Source: Chloroflexi bacterium 13_1_40CM_68_21 (GTDB lineage: Bacteria; Chloroflexota; Limnocylindria; P2-11E). From it: a DNA stretch of 11,335 nucleotides. Of the stretch, positions 1 to 7,179 are shown piece by piece (within the stretch, counting starts at the first letter, position 1; every line of letters starts with the position of its first letter). The position numbers were made by a program, and so were the translations under genes. The notes below the pieces were generated by a model. It searched no databases. It was given only the letters and a program-made list of their open reading frames with translations, and was not told where the DNA came from. The stretch is from NCBI GenBank assembly GCA_001917735.1, contig MNEO01000057.1:1-11335 (forward strand). The letters run 5' to 3'.

Positions 1-2
1 GC

Positions 3-596
3 TCGAAGACGCTCCTCTTCGAGTCTGCGGAGCAGCTCGGCTGGCGCCTCCCGGACCACGTGGTCGTTCCGGTCGGCTCGGGCGCATTGCTCACTCGTAC
101 CGCGACCGCGGTCGCGCAGCTGCGCGCGGCGCGCCTCGTCGACGACACGCGGTGCGGCATTCACGCCGCGCAACCTGCGGGCTGCGCCCCGGTCTCGGAT
201 GCGGTGCTCGACGGCTACCGCGAGGTGCGGCCGGTCCGCGACCCGGTGACGGTCGCGCGCTCGCTCGCCATCGGCACTCCCGCCGACGGCGACGGGTCGG
301 TCGCTGTGATCCGTGCGAGCGGCGGATCGGCGGCCGCGGTGAGCGACGCGGATGTGCTCGATGGATGCGCGCTGCTCGCGGCCACCGAGGGCGTCCTCGG
401 CGAACCGGCCGCCGGCGTGGTGGTCGCGACCGCGCGAGCGCTCGCAGAGCGTGGCGTATTCCGCGACGACGAGAACGTCGTTCTCTACATCACCGGCAAC
501 GCGTATAAGGGCGCGCTCGAATCTCCGTCGCTCGGCCCCGAAATCGCCGCGGACATCGACCAGTTCCGCGACGCGTACGCGGAGGAGCTGTCGTGA
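3..596 (+). CDS. thrC: Threonine synthase, C-terminal part (5' end outside window)
   Basis: PLP-dependent enzyme that converts O-phosphohomoserine to threonine in the cytoplasm. Only the last 197 residues are in the window, and the frame is open from base 3. The fragment begins SKTLLFESAEQLGWRLPDH, which matches the region after the PLP-binding core in bacterial ThrC of the kind followed by a MoaD-like gene. The PVGSGALL turn and ARSLAIGTPADG are typical ThrC motifs, and the C-terminus has a TGNAYKG sequence like other ThrC tails. The catalytic lysine lies upstream and cannot be seen. Its TGA overlaps the GTG start of the next gene (GTGA), so the two are very probably co-translated. Family assignment rests on motif recognition only; a threonine synthase-like paralogue is the alternative. 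Confidence 0.88.
   Translation, partial: SKTLLFESAEQLGWRLPDHVVVPVGSGALLTRTATAVAQLRAARLVDDTRCGIHAAQPAGCAPVSDAVLDGYREVRPVRDPVTVARSLAIGTPADGDGSVAVIRASGGSAAAVSDADVLDGCALLAATEGVLGEPAAGVVVATARALAERGVFRDDENVVLYITGNAYKGALESPSLGPEIAADIDQFRDAYAEELS
581..587 (+). promoter_or_regulatory. Shine-Dalgarno GGAGGAG for the fusion gene at 593
   Basis: GGAGGAG lies five bases before GTG 593, inside the end of thrC. It fixes the GTG that overlaps the thrC stop as the start. It is one of only two strong ribosome binding sites in the + strand run; most neighbours have none. Confidence 0.75.
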
Positions 597-2065
597 GCCT
601 CACAGTCCGACTCGCCACGCCACTTCGCGCAGCGGCCGGGGGCAACGCGACGCTCACGTTCGACGCGGCGGATCTGGCGACGCTCACGCGCGAGATCGCC
701 GATCGCTATCCCGAGCTCGCGGCCCGTGTGCTTCGCGACGGCGCGTTCGGCCGGTTCGTGAACGTCTTCGTCGACGGCGAGGACGTTCGGTTCCTCTCCG
801 CCGATGCCGATCTGAGCGGCAAGCGGACCATAGAGATCCTTCCGGCGATGAGCGGCGGCGCGGTCGCGCCGTTGCCGGAACCGAAAACGCACCGCGAGCA
901 CGAGGTCTTCGGCTCGTTCATCGACGAGACCATCGGTATCGTCGCCCGCCAGACGCGCGACACCGTGTCGTTCGCGGTGGGATCGCCCTCTCGTGAGGCG
1001 CTCGATCTTGTCGGCGCCGACGATCTCACCGCGGCGGTGCTGCGCCGCGAGGGCGCGAGCGCGCTCGGGTACGGCATGACCGAAGGCGAGCCGGAGCTGC
1101 GCGAAGTCGTCGCCGCCGGCGCCCGCGCGCGCGGCCTGGACGCGGACGCGGGCGACGTGCTGATCAGCGCCGGCGCGCTGCAGGCCATCGATCTCGCGTG
1201 CCGCGTGTACCTGCGCCCAGGTGACGTCGTCGTGGCCGAGTCGCCCGGCTTCGCGAATGCGCTCTCCGCGTTCCGCAACCATGGCGCGACGGTGCTCGAG
1301 GTGCCGGTCGATGGCGAAGGCCTCGACGTGAGTGAGGCCTCCCGGCTCATCCGGCGCGGCGGGGCGCGGCCGCGGATGTTCTTCGTCGTCCCGAATTTTC
1401 AGAACCCGTCGGGCGAGACGCTCTCGCTCGCGCGACGCGAGTCGCTCCTCGCGCTCGCCGCGAGCTACGACGCGATCGTCGTCGAAGACGATCCGTATGG
1501 GCTCCTGCGCTACCGCGGCGCCGATCTCCCGTCGCTCGCGTCGCTCGGCGGGCGTGTCGATGTCGTTTCTATCGGCACCTTCTCGAAGACGTTCCTGCCC
1601 GGGCTACGGGTAGGCTGGGTCATCGCCGCTCCGGAGGTGATCCGGCGCATGGCCAAGGTGAAACAGACGATGGACTCGAGCACCGGAACGCTCGCGCAGC
1701 GGATCGTCCTCGAGTTCCACCGGCGCGGTGGCGTCGACGCGCACGTCGGTCGGCTGTGTGATCTTTATCGGACCAAACAGGAGCGCGCGCGCACCTCGCT
1801 CGCGCGCGAGTTCGCGGGTACCGGAGTGAGCTGGAACGATCCCGAGGGCGGCTTCTACTTCTGGGTCCGGCTTCCCGCCGGCGTCGATGCCCGCGTGCTG
1901 CTCGACGCCGCGCTCGAGGAGGGTGTGGCGTTCGTTCCCGGCGAGGCGTTCGCGATCGACCGCGATCACTCGAGCGCGCTGCGGTTCTCGATCAGCGCTC
2001 CGAGTCCGGATCGCATCGACGAGGGCGTGCGCCGCTTGCGCCGAGCGTTCGACCGGCTCGCCTAG
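593..2065 (+). CDS. MoaD/ThiS-like ubiquitin-fold domain fused to PLP class I/II aminotransferase
   Basis: A 490-residue two-domain protein. Residues 1-89 are a MoaD/ThiS-type sulfur-carrier fold: MSLTVRLATPL first strand, RFVNVFVDGEDVRF core, and ILPAMSGG, the terminal Gly-Gly of free carriers, here at residues 88-89 and followed by more protein. After a proline-rich linker (about 90-100), residues about 105-490 form a fold-type I aminotransferase of the MocR/LysN-like group: Y160-G161 of the GYG motif, PNFQNPSG (267-274), DDPYG (299-303), PLP lysine K332 in GTFSKTFLPGLR, and the substrate-carboxylate arginine R464 in ALRFSIS. It is PLP-dependent, with 2-oxo acid/amino acid partners; the exact substrate is unclear, and 2-aminoadipate, branched-chain or aromatic amino acids are all possible. 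GTG start overlaps the thrC stop and has a strong SD. M86 is the only other methionine start near the aminotransferase domain. The final 265 bases are repeated at 2675-2939. A lost stop codon (sequencing error) between the domains cannot be excluded. Confidence 0.85.
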   Translation: MSLTVRLATPLRAAAGGNATLTFDAADLATLTREIADRYPELAARVLRDGAFGRFVNVFVDGEDVRFLSADADLSGKRTIEILPAMSGGAVAPLPEPKTHREHEVFGSFIDETIGIVARQTRDTVSFAVGSPSREALDLVGADDLTAAVLRREGASALGYGMTEGEPELREVVAAGARARGLDADAGDVLISAGALQAIDLACRVYLRPGDVVVAESPGFANALSAFRNHGATVLEVPVDGEGLDVSEASRLIRRGGARPRMFFVVPNFQNPSGETLSLARRESLLALAASYDAIVVEDDPYGLLRYRGADLPSLASLGGRVDVVSIGTFSKTFLPGLRVGWVIAAPEVIRRMAKVKQTMDSSTGTLAQRIVLEFHRRGGVDAHVGRLCDLYRTKQERARTSLAREFAGTGVSWNDPEGGFYFWVRLPAGVDARVLLDAALEEGVAFVPGEAFAIDRDHSSALRFSISAPSPDRIDEGVRRLRRAFDRLA

Positions 2066-2674
2066 CCCGATGACGGTGGTCGCGCGTCGCCCGCTCGACG
2101 CGTCGGCCGTGACCGAGGCCGCGTCGCTCATCGCGTCGCACATCCGGCGAACGCCAACGGAGCGTTCGGAAGCACTGTCGGTGCTCTCCGGCCGCGAGGT
2201 CATCCTGAAGCTCGAAAATCTACAAAAGACCGGCGCGTTCAAGATCCGCGGCGCATTACACGCGCTGCTCAGGAAGGACGCGCGCGAGCGCGTGAACGGT
2301 GTGGTGACGGCCTCCGCCGGCAATCACGGCCAGGGCGTGGCCTACGCCGCCCAGCTCCTCGGTGTGCCGGCGACGGTCGTGCTGCCGCACGGCGTCCCGC
2401 TCGCGAAGCTGACCGCGATCCAGCGCACCGGTGCGGAGGCGCTGCTGCTCGGCGAGAGCTACGACGACGCACACGCCGCGGCCCTCGATATCGCGCGGGA
2501 GCGCAAGCGCGCCTACATACACGCCTTCGACGACGACGATGTGATCGCGGGACAGGGCACGCTCGCCCTCGAGCTGCTCGACGACGTGCGCGATCTCGAC
2601 ACCCTGGTCGTCCCGGTCGGTGGCGGCGGTCTCATTGCCGGGGTCGCGCTCGCGGCATCCGCGCGCACCCCGCG
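1801..2674 (+). repeat. 874-bp tandem direct repeat, copy 1
   Basis: Bases 1801-2674 recur at 2675-3548, head to tail with no spacer. Reading both copies side by side I find one difference, C2189 versus T3063, a synonymous serine codon in ilvA. The unit starts inside the aminotransferase gene and ends inside ilvA. Homology ends sharply at both sides: 1800 T versus 2674 G, and 2675 C versus 3549 G. The left breakpoint lies in the 12-bp palindrome CTCGCGCGCGAG (1799-1810). The length is not a multiple of three, yet the junction joins the ilvA frame to the aminotransferase frame openly. Confidence 0.97.
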
Positions 2675-2939
2675 CGCGCGCGAGTTCGCGGGTACCGGAG
2701 TGAGCTGGAACGATCCCGAGGGCGGCTTCTACTTCTGGGTCCGGCTTCCCGCCGGCGTCGATGCCCGCGTGCTGCTCGACGCCGCGCTCGAGGAGGGTGT
2801 GGCGTTCGTTCCCGGCGAGGCGTTCGCGATCGACCGCGATCACTCGAGCGCGCTGCGGTTCTCGATCAGCGCTCCGAGTCCGGATCGCATCGACGAGGGC
2901 GTGCGCCGCTTGCGCCGAGCGTTCGACCGGCTCGCCTAG
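2070..2939 (+). CDS. Chimeric ORF: IlvA N-terminal half fused to aminotransferase C-terminus (duplication by-product)
   Basis: An open frame of 289 residues made by the tandem duplication. Residues 1-201 equal the N-terminal half of the threonine ammonia-lyase at 2944, with PLP lysine K58, the SAGNHGQG loop and the GGGGLIAG phosphate-binding loop. At the junction (2674/2675, ...SARTPRAREF...) it runs in frame into the last 88 residues of the upstream aminotransferase, including the ALRFSIS arginine. It lacks the second half of the IlvA catalytic domain and the ACT domain, so a working deaminase is unlikely; the product would probably be unstable or inert. Its ATG lies 4 bases after the aminotransferase stop, the same junction as in the second copy, so it should be translated if the duplication is real. 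A gene caller would label it a truncated threonine dehydratase; it is better read as a rearrangement product or an assembly artefact. Confidence 0.7.
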   Translation: MTVVARRPLDASAVTEAASLIASHIRRTPTERSEALSVLSGREVILKLENLQKTGAFKIRGALHALLRKDARERVNGVVTASAGNHGQGVAYAAQLLGVPATVVLPHGVPLAKLTAIQRTGAEALLLGESYDDAHAAALDIARERKRAYIHAFDDDDVIAGQGTLALELLDDVRDLDTLVVPVGGGGLIAGVALAASARTPRAREFAGTGVSWNDPEGGFYFWVRLPAGVDARVLLDAALEEGVAFVPGEAFAIDRDHSSALRFSISAPSPDRIDEGVRRLRRAFDRLA

Positions 2940-3548
2940 CCCGATGACGGTGGTCGCGCGTCGCCCGCTCGACGCGTCGGCCGTGACCGAGGCCGCGTCG
3001 CTCATCGCGTCGCACATCCGGCGAACGCCAACGGAGCGTTCGGAAGCACTGTCGGTGCTCTCTGGCCGCGAGGTCATCCTGAAGCTCGAAAATCTACAAA
3101 AGACCGGCGCGTTCAAGATCCGCGGCGCATTACACGCGCTGCTCAGGAAGGACGCGCGCGAGCGCGTGAACGGTGTGGTGACGGCCTCCGCCGGCAATCA
3201 CGGCCAGGGCGTGGCCTACGCCGCCCAGCTCCTCGGTGTGCCGGCGACGGTCGTGCTGCCGCACGGCGTCCCGCTCGCGAAGCTGACCGCGATCCAGCGC
3301 ACCGGTGCGGAGGCGCTGCTGCTCGGCGAGAGCTACGACGACGCACACGCCGCGGCCCTCGATATCGCGCGGGAGCGCAAGCGCGCCTACATACACGCCT
3401 TCGACGACGACGATGTGATCGCGGGACAGGGCACGCTCGCCCTCGAGCTGCTCGACGACGTGCGCGATCTCGACACCCTGGTCGTCCCGGTCGGTGGCGG
3501 CGGTCTCATTGCCGGGGTCGCGCTCGCGGCATCCGCGCGCACCCCGCG
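2675..3548 (+). repeat. 874-bp tandem direct repeat, copy 2
   Basis: Second copy of the unit at 1801-2674, one substitution apart (T3063 versus C2189). The right-hand parental breakpoint (3548/3549) falls in the perfect 12-bp palindrome CCGCGGCCGCGG (3544-3555). At the copy junction there is a (CG)6 tract, longer than the (CG)4 at 1801 or the (CG)2 at 3545. From 3549 on, the sequence is single-copy ilvA. Confidence 0.97.
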
Positions 3549-4194
3549 GCCGCGGATCGTGGGTGTGCAGGCTGCGGGCGCGTCCGCGTTCGCGGAGTCA
3601 TTCGCCGGGGGCGCGGTGGTCGAGCGGACGGCCGCGACGATCGCCGACGGCATCGCCGTCCGACGCCCGGCCGAACGGACGCTGTCGATTGTCAAGCGCC
3701 TCGTCGATGACGTCATCACCGTGAGCGACGAGGCGATCGCGCGGTCCATCGTCGTGCTCCTCGAGCGCACCAAGCTGCTCGCCGAGGGCGCGGGTGCCGC
3801 GGCGCTCGCGGCGGTGCTCGAGCTCGACGGCCGCATCGGCGCCGGGCGGAAGGTGGGCGTCGTCATCAGCGGCGGGAACATCGACCCGAACCTTCTGGGG
3901 AAGGCCCTGCAGCAGGGACTGGTGTCCGCGGGACGGTACCTCGCGTTCCGCACCTGGCTCGAGGACAAGCCCGGCATGCTGCATGAGCTCACCGGCTTGC
4001 TCGCGCGCGAGCACATCAACATCCTCCACGTCGGGATCCACCGTCTCGGCCCGTATGCCCTCCTCGGCCGCGTCGGGCTCGACGTCATCGTGGACACGCG
4101 CGACCGAGCTCACGCCGACGCGGTCTTGAGTCTCCTGCGCACGCATGGCTTCGCTGCCGAGGAGCTCTTCGCCACCGCGCCCACCCATACTTGA
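2944..4194 (+). CDS. ilvA: Threonine ammonia-lyase (threonine dehydratase) with C-terminal ACT domain
   Basis: Complete 416-residue enzyme that deaminates L-threonine to 2-oxobutyrate with PLP, the first committed step to isoleucine (biosynthetic form) or a threonine-degradation step (catabolic form). Seen in the sequence: [15 protein letters not shown] with PLP lysine K58, SAGNHGQG (82-89), the tetraglycine phosphate loop GGGGLIAG (184-191), [10 protein letters not shown] (281-290), [10 protein letters not shown] (309-318), then a single ACT-like domain from about 332 to 410. The architecture and length match the short, one-ACT threonine ammonia-lyases (about 400 residues), not the E. coli IlvA of about 510 with two regulatory modules. 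The ACT domain suggests allosteric control by an amino acid, which is inference. ATG follows the preceding stop by 4 bases with no clear SD, so translational coupling is likely. The first 605 bases lie within the duplicated unit. Serine dehydratase activity is possible. Confidence 0.92.
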   Translation: MTVVARRPLDASAVTEAASLIASHIRRTPTERSEALSVLSGREVILKLENLQKTGAFKIRGALHALLRKDARERVNGVVTASAGNHGQGVAYAAQLLGVPATVVLPHGVPLAKLTAIQRTGAEALLLGESYDDAHAAALDIARERKRAYIHAFDDDDVIAGQGTLALELLDDVRDLDTLVVPVGGGGLIAGVALAASARTPRPRIVGVQAAGASAFAESFAGGAVVERTAATIADGIAVRRPAERTLSIVKRLVDDVITVSDEAIARSIVVLLERTKLLAEGAGAAALAAVLELDGRIGAGRKVGVVISGGNIDPNLLGKALQQGLVSAGRYLAFRTWLEDKPGMLHELTGLLAREHINILHVGIHRLGPYALLGRVGLDVIVDTRDRAHADAVLSLLRTHGFAAEELFATAPTHT

Positions 4195-4198
4195 AACC

Positions 4199-5587
4199 GT
4201 GGGGACTACCGTTTCTGAGAAGGTCTGGGAGCGCCATGTCGTTCGTCGTGCTCCTGGCGAGCCCGACCTCCTCTACGTCGATCTTCATCTCGTCCATGAG
4301 GTGACGAGCCCGCAGGCCTTCGAGGGTCTGCGCCTCGAACGGCGGCGCGTTCGACGCCCCGAGCTCACGCTCGCGACCATGGACCACAACGTCCCCACGA
4401 ACGACGAGCCGCCCGAGCCGATCTCCGCGAAGCAGATCGAGGCTATGGCCCGCAACGCGCGCGAGTTCGGCATCCGATGCTTTCCCATGGGCAGCCCGGA
4501 GCAGGGGATCGTCCACGTCATCTCGCCGCAGCTCGGTCTCACGCAGCCGGGCATGACCATCGTGTGCGGCGACAGCCACACCTCGACGCACGGCGCGCTC
4601 GGGGCGCTCGCCTGGGGCATCGGCACCAGCGAGATCGAGCACGTCCTCGCGACTCAGACGATCGCGCAGACCAAGCCAGGCACGATGGCCGTGACCGTCG
4701 ATGGCGGGCTGCCGGCCGATTGCGCGGCGAAGGACGTGATCCTCGCGATCATCGCGCGCATCGGCACATCCGGCGGCGTGGGCAAGGTGATCGAGTACCG
4801 CGGTTCGACCATACGCGCGCTCCCGATGGAAGGTCGCCTCACGATCTCCAACATGTCCATCGAAGCCGGCGCGCGCGCCGGCATGGTGGGACCGGACGAC
4901 GTCACGTTCGCGTGGCTCGAAGGCCGCCCGTACGCGCCGAAAGGTGCGCTCTGGGAGAAGGCGCTCGACGATTGGCGGTCCCTCGCCACCGATCGCGACG
5001 CGCGTTTCGATCGCGAGGTCACCGTCGACGCGACCCGGCTCCGTCCGTACGTCACCTGGGGCACGAACCCCGCGCAGTCCGTCACGATCGAGGACCGCGT
5101 GCCCGAACCCGACGCGCTGCCGGCTGACGCGCGCGAGAGCGCGCGTCGCGCCCTCGCCTACCAGGACCTGCGGCCCGGAACGCCGGTGCGCGATATCGCG
5201 GTCGATGCGGTGTTCATCGGCTCGTGCGCGAACGCTCGGCTCGACGATCTGCGCGCCGCGGCCGAGGTCCTTCAGGGCCGTCGCGTGAAATCGGGTATCC
5301 GCGCGCTCGCCGTGGCCGGCTCGATGCGCGTCAAGGCCGACGCCGAGCGACTGGGCCTCGATCGCGTCTTCATCGACGCGGGCTTCGAGTGGCGCGATGC
5401 GGGCTGCTCGATGTGCCTCGGCATGAACCCGGACATCCTTCGACCGGGCGAGCGGTGCGCGTCGACCTCGAACCGCAATTTCGAAGGACGTCAGGGTCCC
5501 GGCGGGCGGACGCACCTGGTCTCGCCGGCGGTGGCTGCGGCGACCGCGATCGCCGGGCACTTCGCGCTGCCGTCGGATCTGCGCTGA
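4199..5587 (+). CDS. leuC: 3-isopropylmalate dehydratase large subunit
   Basis: Fe-S hydro-lyase subunit that, with LeuD, isomerises 2-isopropylmalate to 3-isopropylmalate in leucine synthesis; some family members also act on citramalate/2-methylmalate for isoleucine. The 462 residues match the bacterial LeuC length. Motifs: [15 protein letters not shown] start, TMDHNVPT (60-67), [16 protein letters not shown] (123-138), and the three [4Fe-4S] cysteines C343 ([14 protein letters not shown], with Ala where Thr is usual), C403 and C406 ([11 protein letters not shown]), then [16 protein letters not shown] and the [10 protein letters not shown] tail typical of E. coli-type LeuC. I chose GTG 4199, 4 bases after the ilvA stop, because the family N-terminus starts there. 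An in-frame ATG at 4145 would add 18 residues unlike LeuC and overlap ilvA by 50 bases. No SD is evident. Homoaconitase is a weaker alternative. Confidence 0.93.
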   Translation: MGTTVSEKVWERHVVRRAPGEPDLLYVDLHLVHEVTSPQAFEGLRLERRRVRRPELTLATMDHNVPTNDEPPEPISAKQIEAMARNAREFGIRCFPMGSPEQGIVHVISPQLGLTQPGMTIVCGDSHTSTHGALGALAWGIGTSEIEHVLATQTIAQTKPGTMAVTVDGGLPADCAAKDVILAIIARIGTSGGVGKVIEYRGSTIRALPMEGRLTISNMSIEAGARAGMVGPDDVTFAWLEGRPYAPKGALWEKALDDWRSLATDRDARFDREVTVDATRLRPYVTWGTNPAQSVTIEDRVPEPDALPADARESARRALAYQDLRPGTPVRDIAVDAVFIGSCANARLDDLRAAAEVLQGRRVKSGIRALAVAGSMRVKADAERLGLDRVFIDAGFEWRDAGCSMCLGMNPDILRPGERCASTSNRNFEGRQGPGGRTHLVSPAVAAATAIAGHFALPSDLR

Positions 5588-6174
5588 TGGAGCCTGTCCG
5601 CCGCATCGCCGGCCGCGCGCTGCCGCTCGCGCGCGCGGATGTCGACACCGACCAGATCATCCCGAGCCACTGGCTGAAGCGCCTCGAGCGCACGGGCTAC
5701 GCGCCGGGCCTCTTCGAGGCGTGGCGGCGCGATCCCGCGTTCGTGCTGAACGACGCGCGCTACCGCGGCGCGTCGATACTCCTCGCCGGCGCGAACTTCG
5801 GATCCGGCTCGTCGCGGGAGCACGCGGTCTGGGCGCTCATGGAGTCGGGGTTCCGCGCAGTCATCGCGCCGCGCGTCGCCGACATCTTCAGGAACAACGC
5901 GCTACGGAACGGCCTCGTCCCGGTCGAGCTCGATGACGCGACGGTGACGCGGCTCGTAGACGCCGTGCGCGCGGATCCGGCGACGGAGATCGCGGTCGAC
6001 GTCGAACGGCGCACCGTCGAGGCGTCGGGTGTTCGCGCATCGTTCGAGATCGACGACTTCGCGCGCACGCGACTGCTCGAGGGTCTCGACGACATCGCGC
6101 TCTCGCTGCGGCACGAGGCCGAGATCGCCGCGTACGAGGCAACGCGCGCGGAGTGGCTGCCCCGCGTGCGATAG
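5587..6174 (+). CDS. leuD: 3-isopropylmalate dehydratase small subunit
   Basis: Swivel-domain partner of LeuC; the two subunits form the active isomerase in the cytoplasm. The 195 residues match the usual 190-200 of the bacterial E. coli-type small subunit. Motifs: GRALPLARADVDTDQIIPS (9-27), the SHWLKRLERTGY segment, GANFGSGSSREHAVWAL (68-84) that binds substrate and abuts the cluster, and DIFRNNALRNGLVPV (99-113). The ATG shares its A with the leuC TGA (TGATG), a typical coupling of two subunits made in equal amounts. The open frame extends upstream to 5224, but that part is shadow of leuC. leuA and leuB are not in the window. Confidence 0.94.
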   Translation: MEPVRRIAGRALPLARADVDTDQIIPSHWLKRLERTGYAPGLFEAWRRDPAFVLNDARYRGASILLAGANFGSGSSREHAVWALMESGFRAVIAPRVADIFRNNALRNGLVPVELDDATVTRLVDAVRADPATEIAVDVERRTVEASGVRASFEIDDFARTRLLEGLDDIALSLRHEAEIAAYEATRAEWLPRVR

Positions 6175-6183
6175 CGTCTCTTC

Positions 6184-7101
6184 GTGCGCCCCTTTCGCTT
6201 CGCCACGATGGTCGAACGCGGTCGCTCAGCAGCGCACTGGAGCGAAGTCGCGCGGCGCGCGGAAGCGCTGGGCTACGACACGCTGCTCATGCCCGATCAC
6301 ATCACCGACCAGCTCGCGCCGATGCTGGCGCTCACCGCGGCGGCGGAAGCGACCACGACGTTGCGAGTCGGCAGCTTCGTCTTCGCAAACGACTATCGCA
6401 ATCCCGTTTTGCTAGCGAGGGAGGCCGCGACGCTCGATCTTCTTTCCGGCGGGCGGCTCGAGTTCGGCATCGGCGCCGGCTGGAAGACGAGCGATTACGA
6501 GCAGCTGGGTATCCCGTACGACACGCCGAAGACGCGCGTCGACCGCATGGAGGAAGCGGTCGGCCTCATCAAGCGCCTCTGGACCGAAGAGCATGTCACC
6601 CACGAGGGAGCGCATTACCGCATACGCGACGCAACGGCGCTGCCCCGACCGGTCCAGCGTCCCCACCCGCCGGTCATGATCGGCGGTGGCGGACCGCGGA
6701 TCCTGCGCATCGCCGCGCGGGAAGCGCAGATCGTCTCGCTCCTGCCTCCGGTCGACGCGCGCGGGCGGCACCGCATCCGGGCGATCACCGTCGGTTCGGT
6801 TGCCGAACGCGTGGCGCGTCTGCGACGCGCGAAGCGCTTCGCAGAGCTCGAGCTCAACGTGATCGTGCTGGACGCGCAGGTGACCGACGCTCGCCAGCCA
6901 CTCCTTGCCGCGATCGCGGGGCGCCTCAAGTCGACGGCGACCGCCATCGTGGCGACGCCCTTCCTCATGTACGGCTCGCGCGCGTCGCTCGTTGAAGACC
7001 TGCTCGAGCGCCGCGCGCGCTTGGACATTAGCTACATCGCCTTGCCGGGCAGCGCGATGAGATCGTTCGCGCCGGTCGTTGCTCAGCTGCGTGGCAAGTG
7101 A
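6184..7101 (+). CDS. LLM class (luciferase-like) flavin/F420-dependent oxidoreductase
   Basis: A 305-residue TIM-barrel oxidoreductase of the bacterial luciferase superfamily, resembling the F420-dependent subgroup of about 300 residues found in actinomycetes and Chloroflexota. Visible: FRFATMVERGRSAAHWSEVA opening strand and helix, AEALGYDTLLMPDHITD (26-42), TTLRVGSFVFANDYRNP (58-74), ATLDLLSGGRLEFGIGAGW (82-100) which is the family hallmark, YDTPKTRVDRMEEAV, LIKRLWTEE, and PRPVQRPHPPVMIGGGGPRIL (155-174). Use of F420 rather than FMN is inferred from the subgroup, and the substrate cannot be predicted. The GTG start lies 9 bases after leuD with no SD; it may be co-transcribed with the amino acid genes, although a metabolic link is not evident. 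Confidence 0.85.
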   Translation: MRPFRFATMVERGRSAAHWSEVARRAEALGYDTLLMPDHITDQLAPMLALTAAAEATTTLRVGSFVFANDYRNPVLLAREAATLDLLSGGRLEFGIGAGWKTSDYEQLGIPYDTPKTRVDRMEEAVGLIKRLWTEEHVTHEGAHYRIRDATALPRPVQRPHPPVMIGGGGPRILRIAAREAQIVSLLPPVDARGRHRIRAITVGSVAERVARLRRAKRFAELELNVIVLDAQVTDARQPLLAAIAGRLKSTATAIVATPFLMYGSRASLVEDLLERRARLDISYIALPGSAMRSFAPVVAQLRGK

Positions 7102-7165
7102 GCGCCCGCAACGACGAAGTGCTGGGCACCGCTTCTGCAGCGACCAGAGCGTCGCGAACCGCGGC

Positions 7166-7173
7166 AAAGGAGG
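7166..7173 (+). promoter_or_regulatory. Strong Shine-Dalgarno AAAGGAGG for the zinc-finger gene
   Basis: AAAGGAGG, 6 bases before ATG 7180, is the best ribosome binding site in the window. It supports the short frame downstream as a real gene and suggests efficient translation independent of the upstream cistron. The 78 bases between the oxidoreductase stop and ATG 7180 show no clear promoter hexamers. Confidence 0.8.
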
Positions 7174-7179
7174 CACTGA

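Noticed and set aside
485..1282. Long minus-strand open frame opposite thrC and the fusion gene
   Set aside because: The protein is an Arg/Ala/His-rich shadow typical of high-GC DNA, lies fully opposite a gene with clear PLP-enzyme motifs, and resembles no family.
1801..3548. Composite transposon or insertion element as the cause of the repeat
   Set aside because: There is no transposase, no terminal inverted repeats and no target-site duplication; the unit consists only of parts of two resident genes.
4085..5560. 491-residue minus-strand open frame opposite leuC
   Set aside because: Composition is Arg/Asp/His-rich without motifs; the + strand has all LeuC signatures across the same bases.
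5224..5586. Upstream extension of the leuD frame
   Set aside because: It overlaps leuC coding sequence and is Arg-rich; the family N-terminus begins at ATG 5587.
4199..6174. Homoaconitase (lysine via 2-aminoadipate) for the LeuC/LeuD pair, suggested by the LysN-like aminotransferase
   Set aside because: LeuC and LeuD are of the long E. coli type (462 and 195 residues, with [16 protein letters not shown]); other lysine-by-aminoadipate genes are absent. It remains only a weak alternative.
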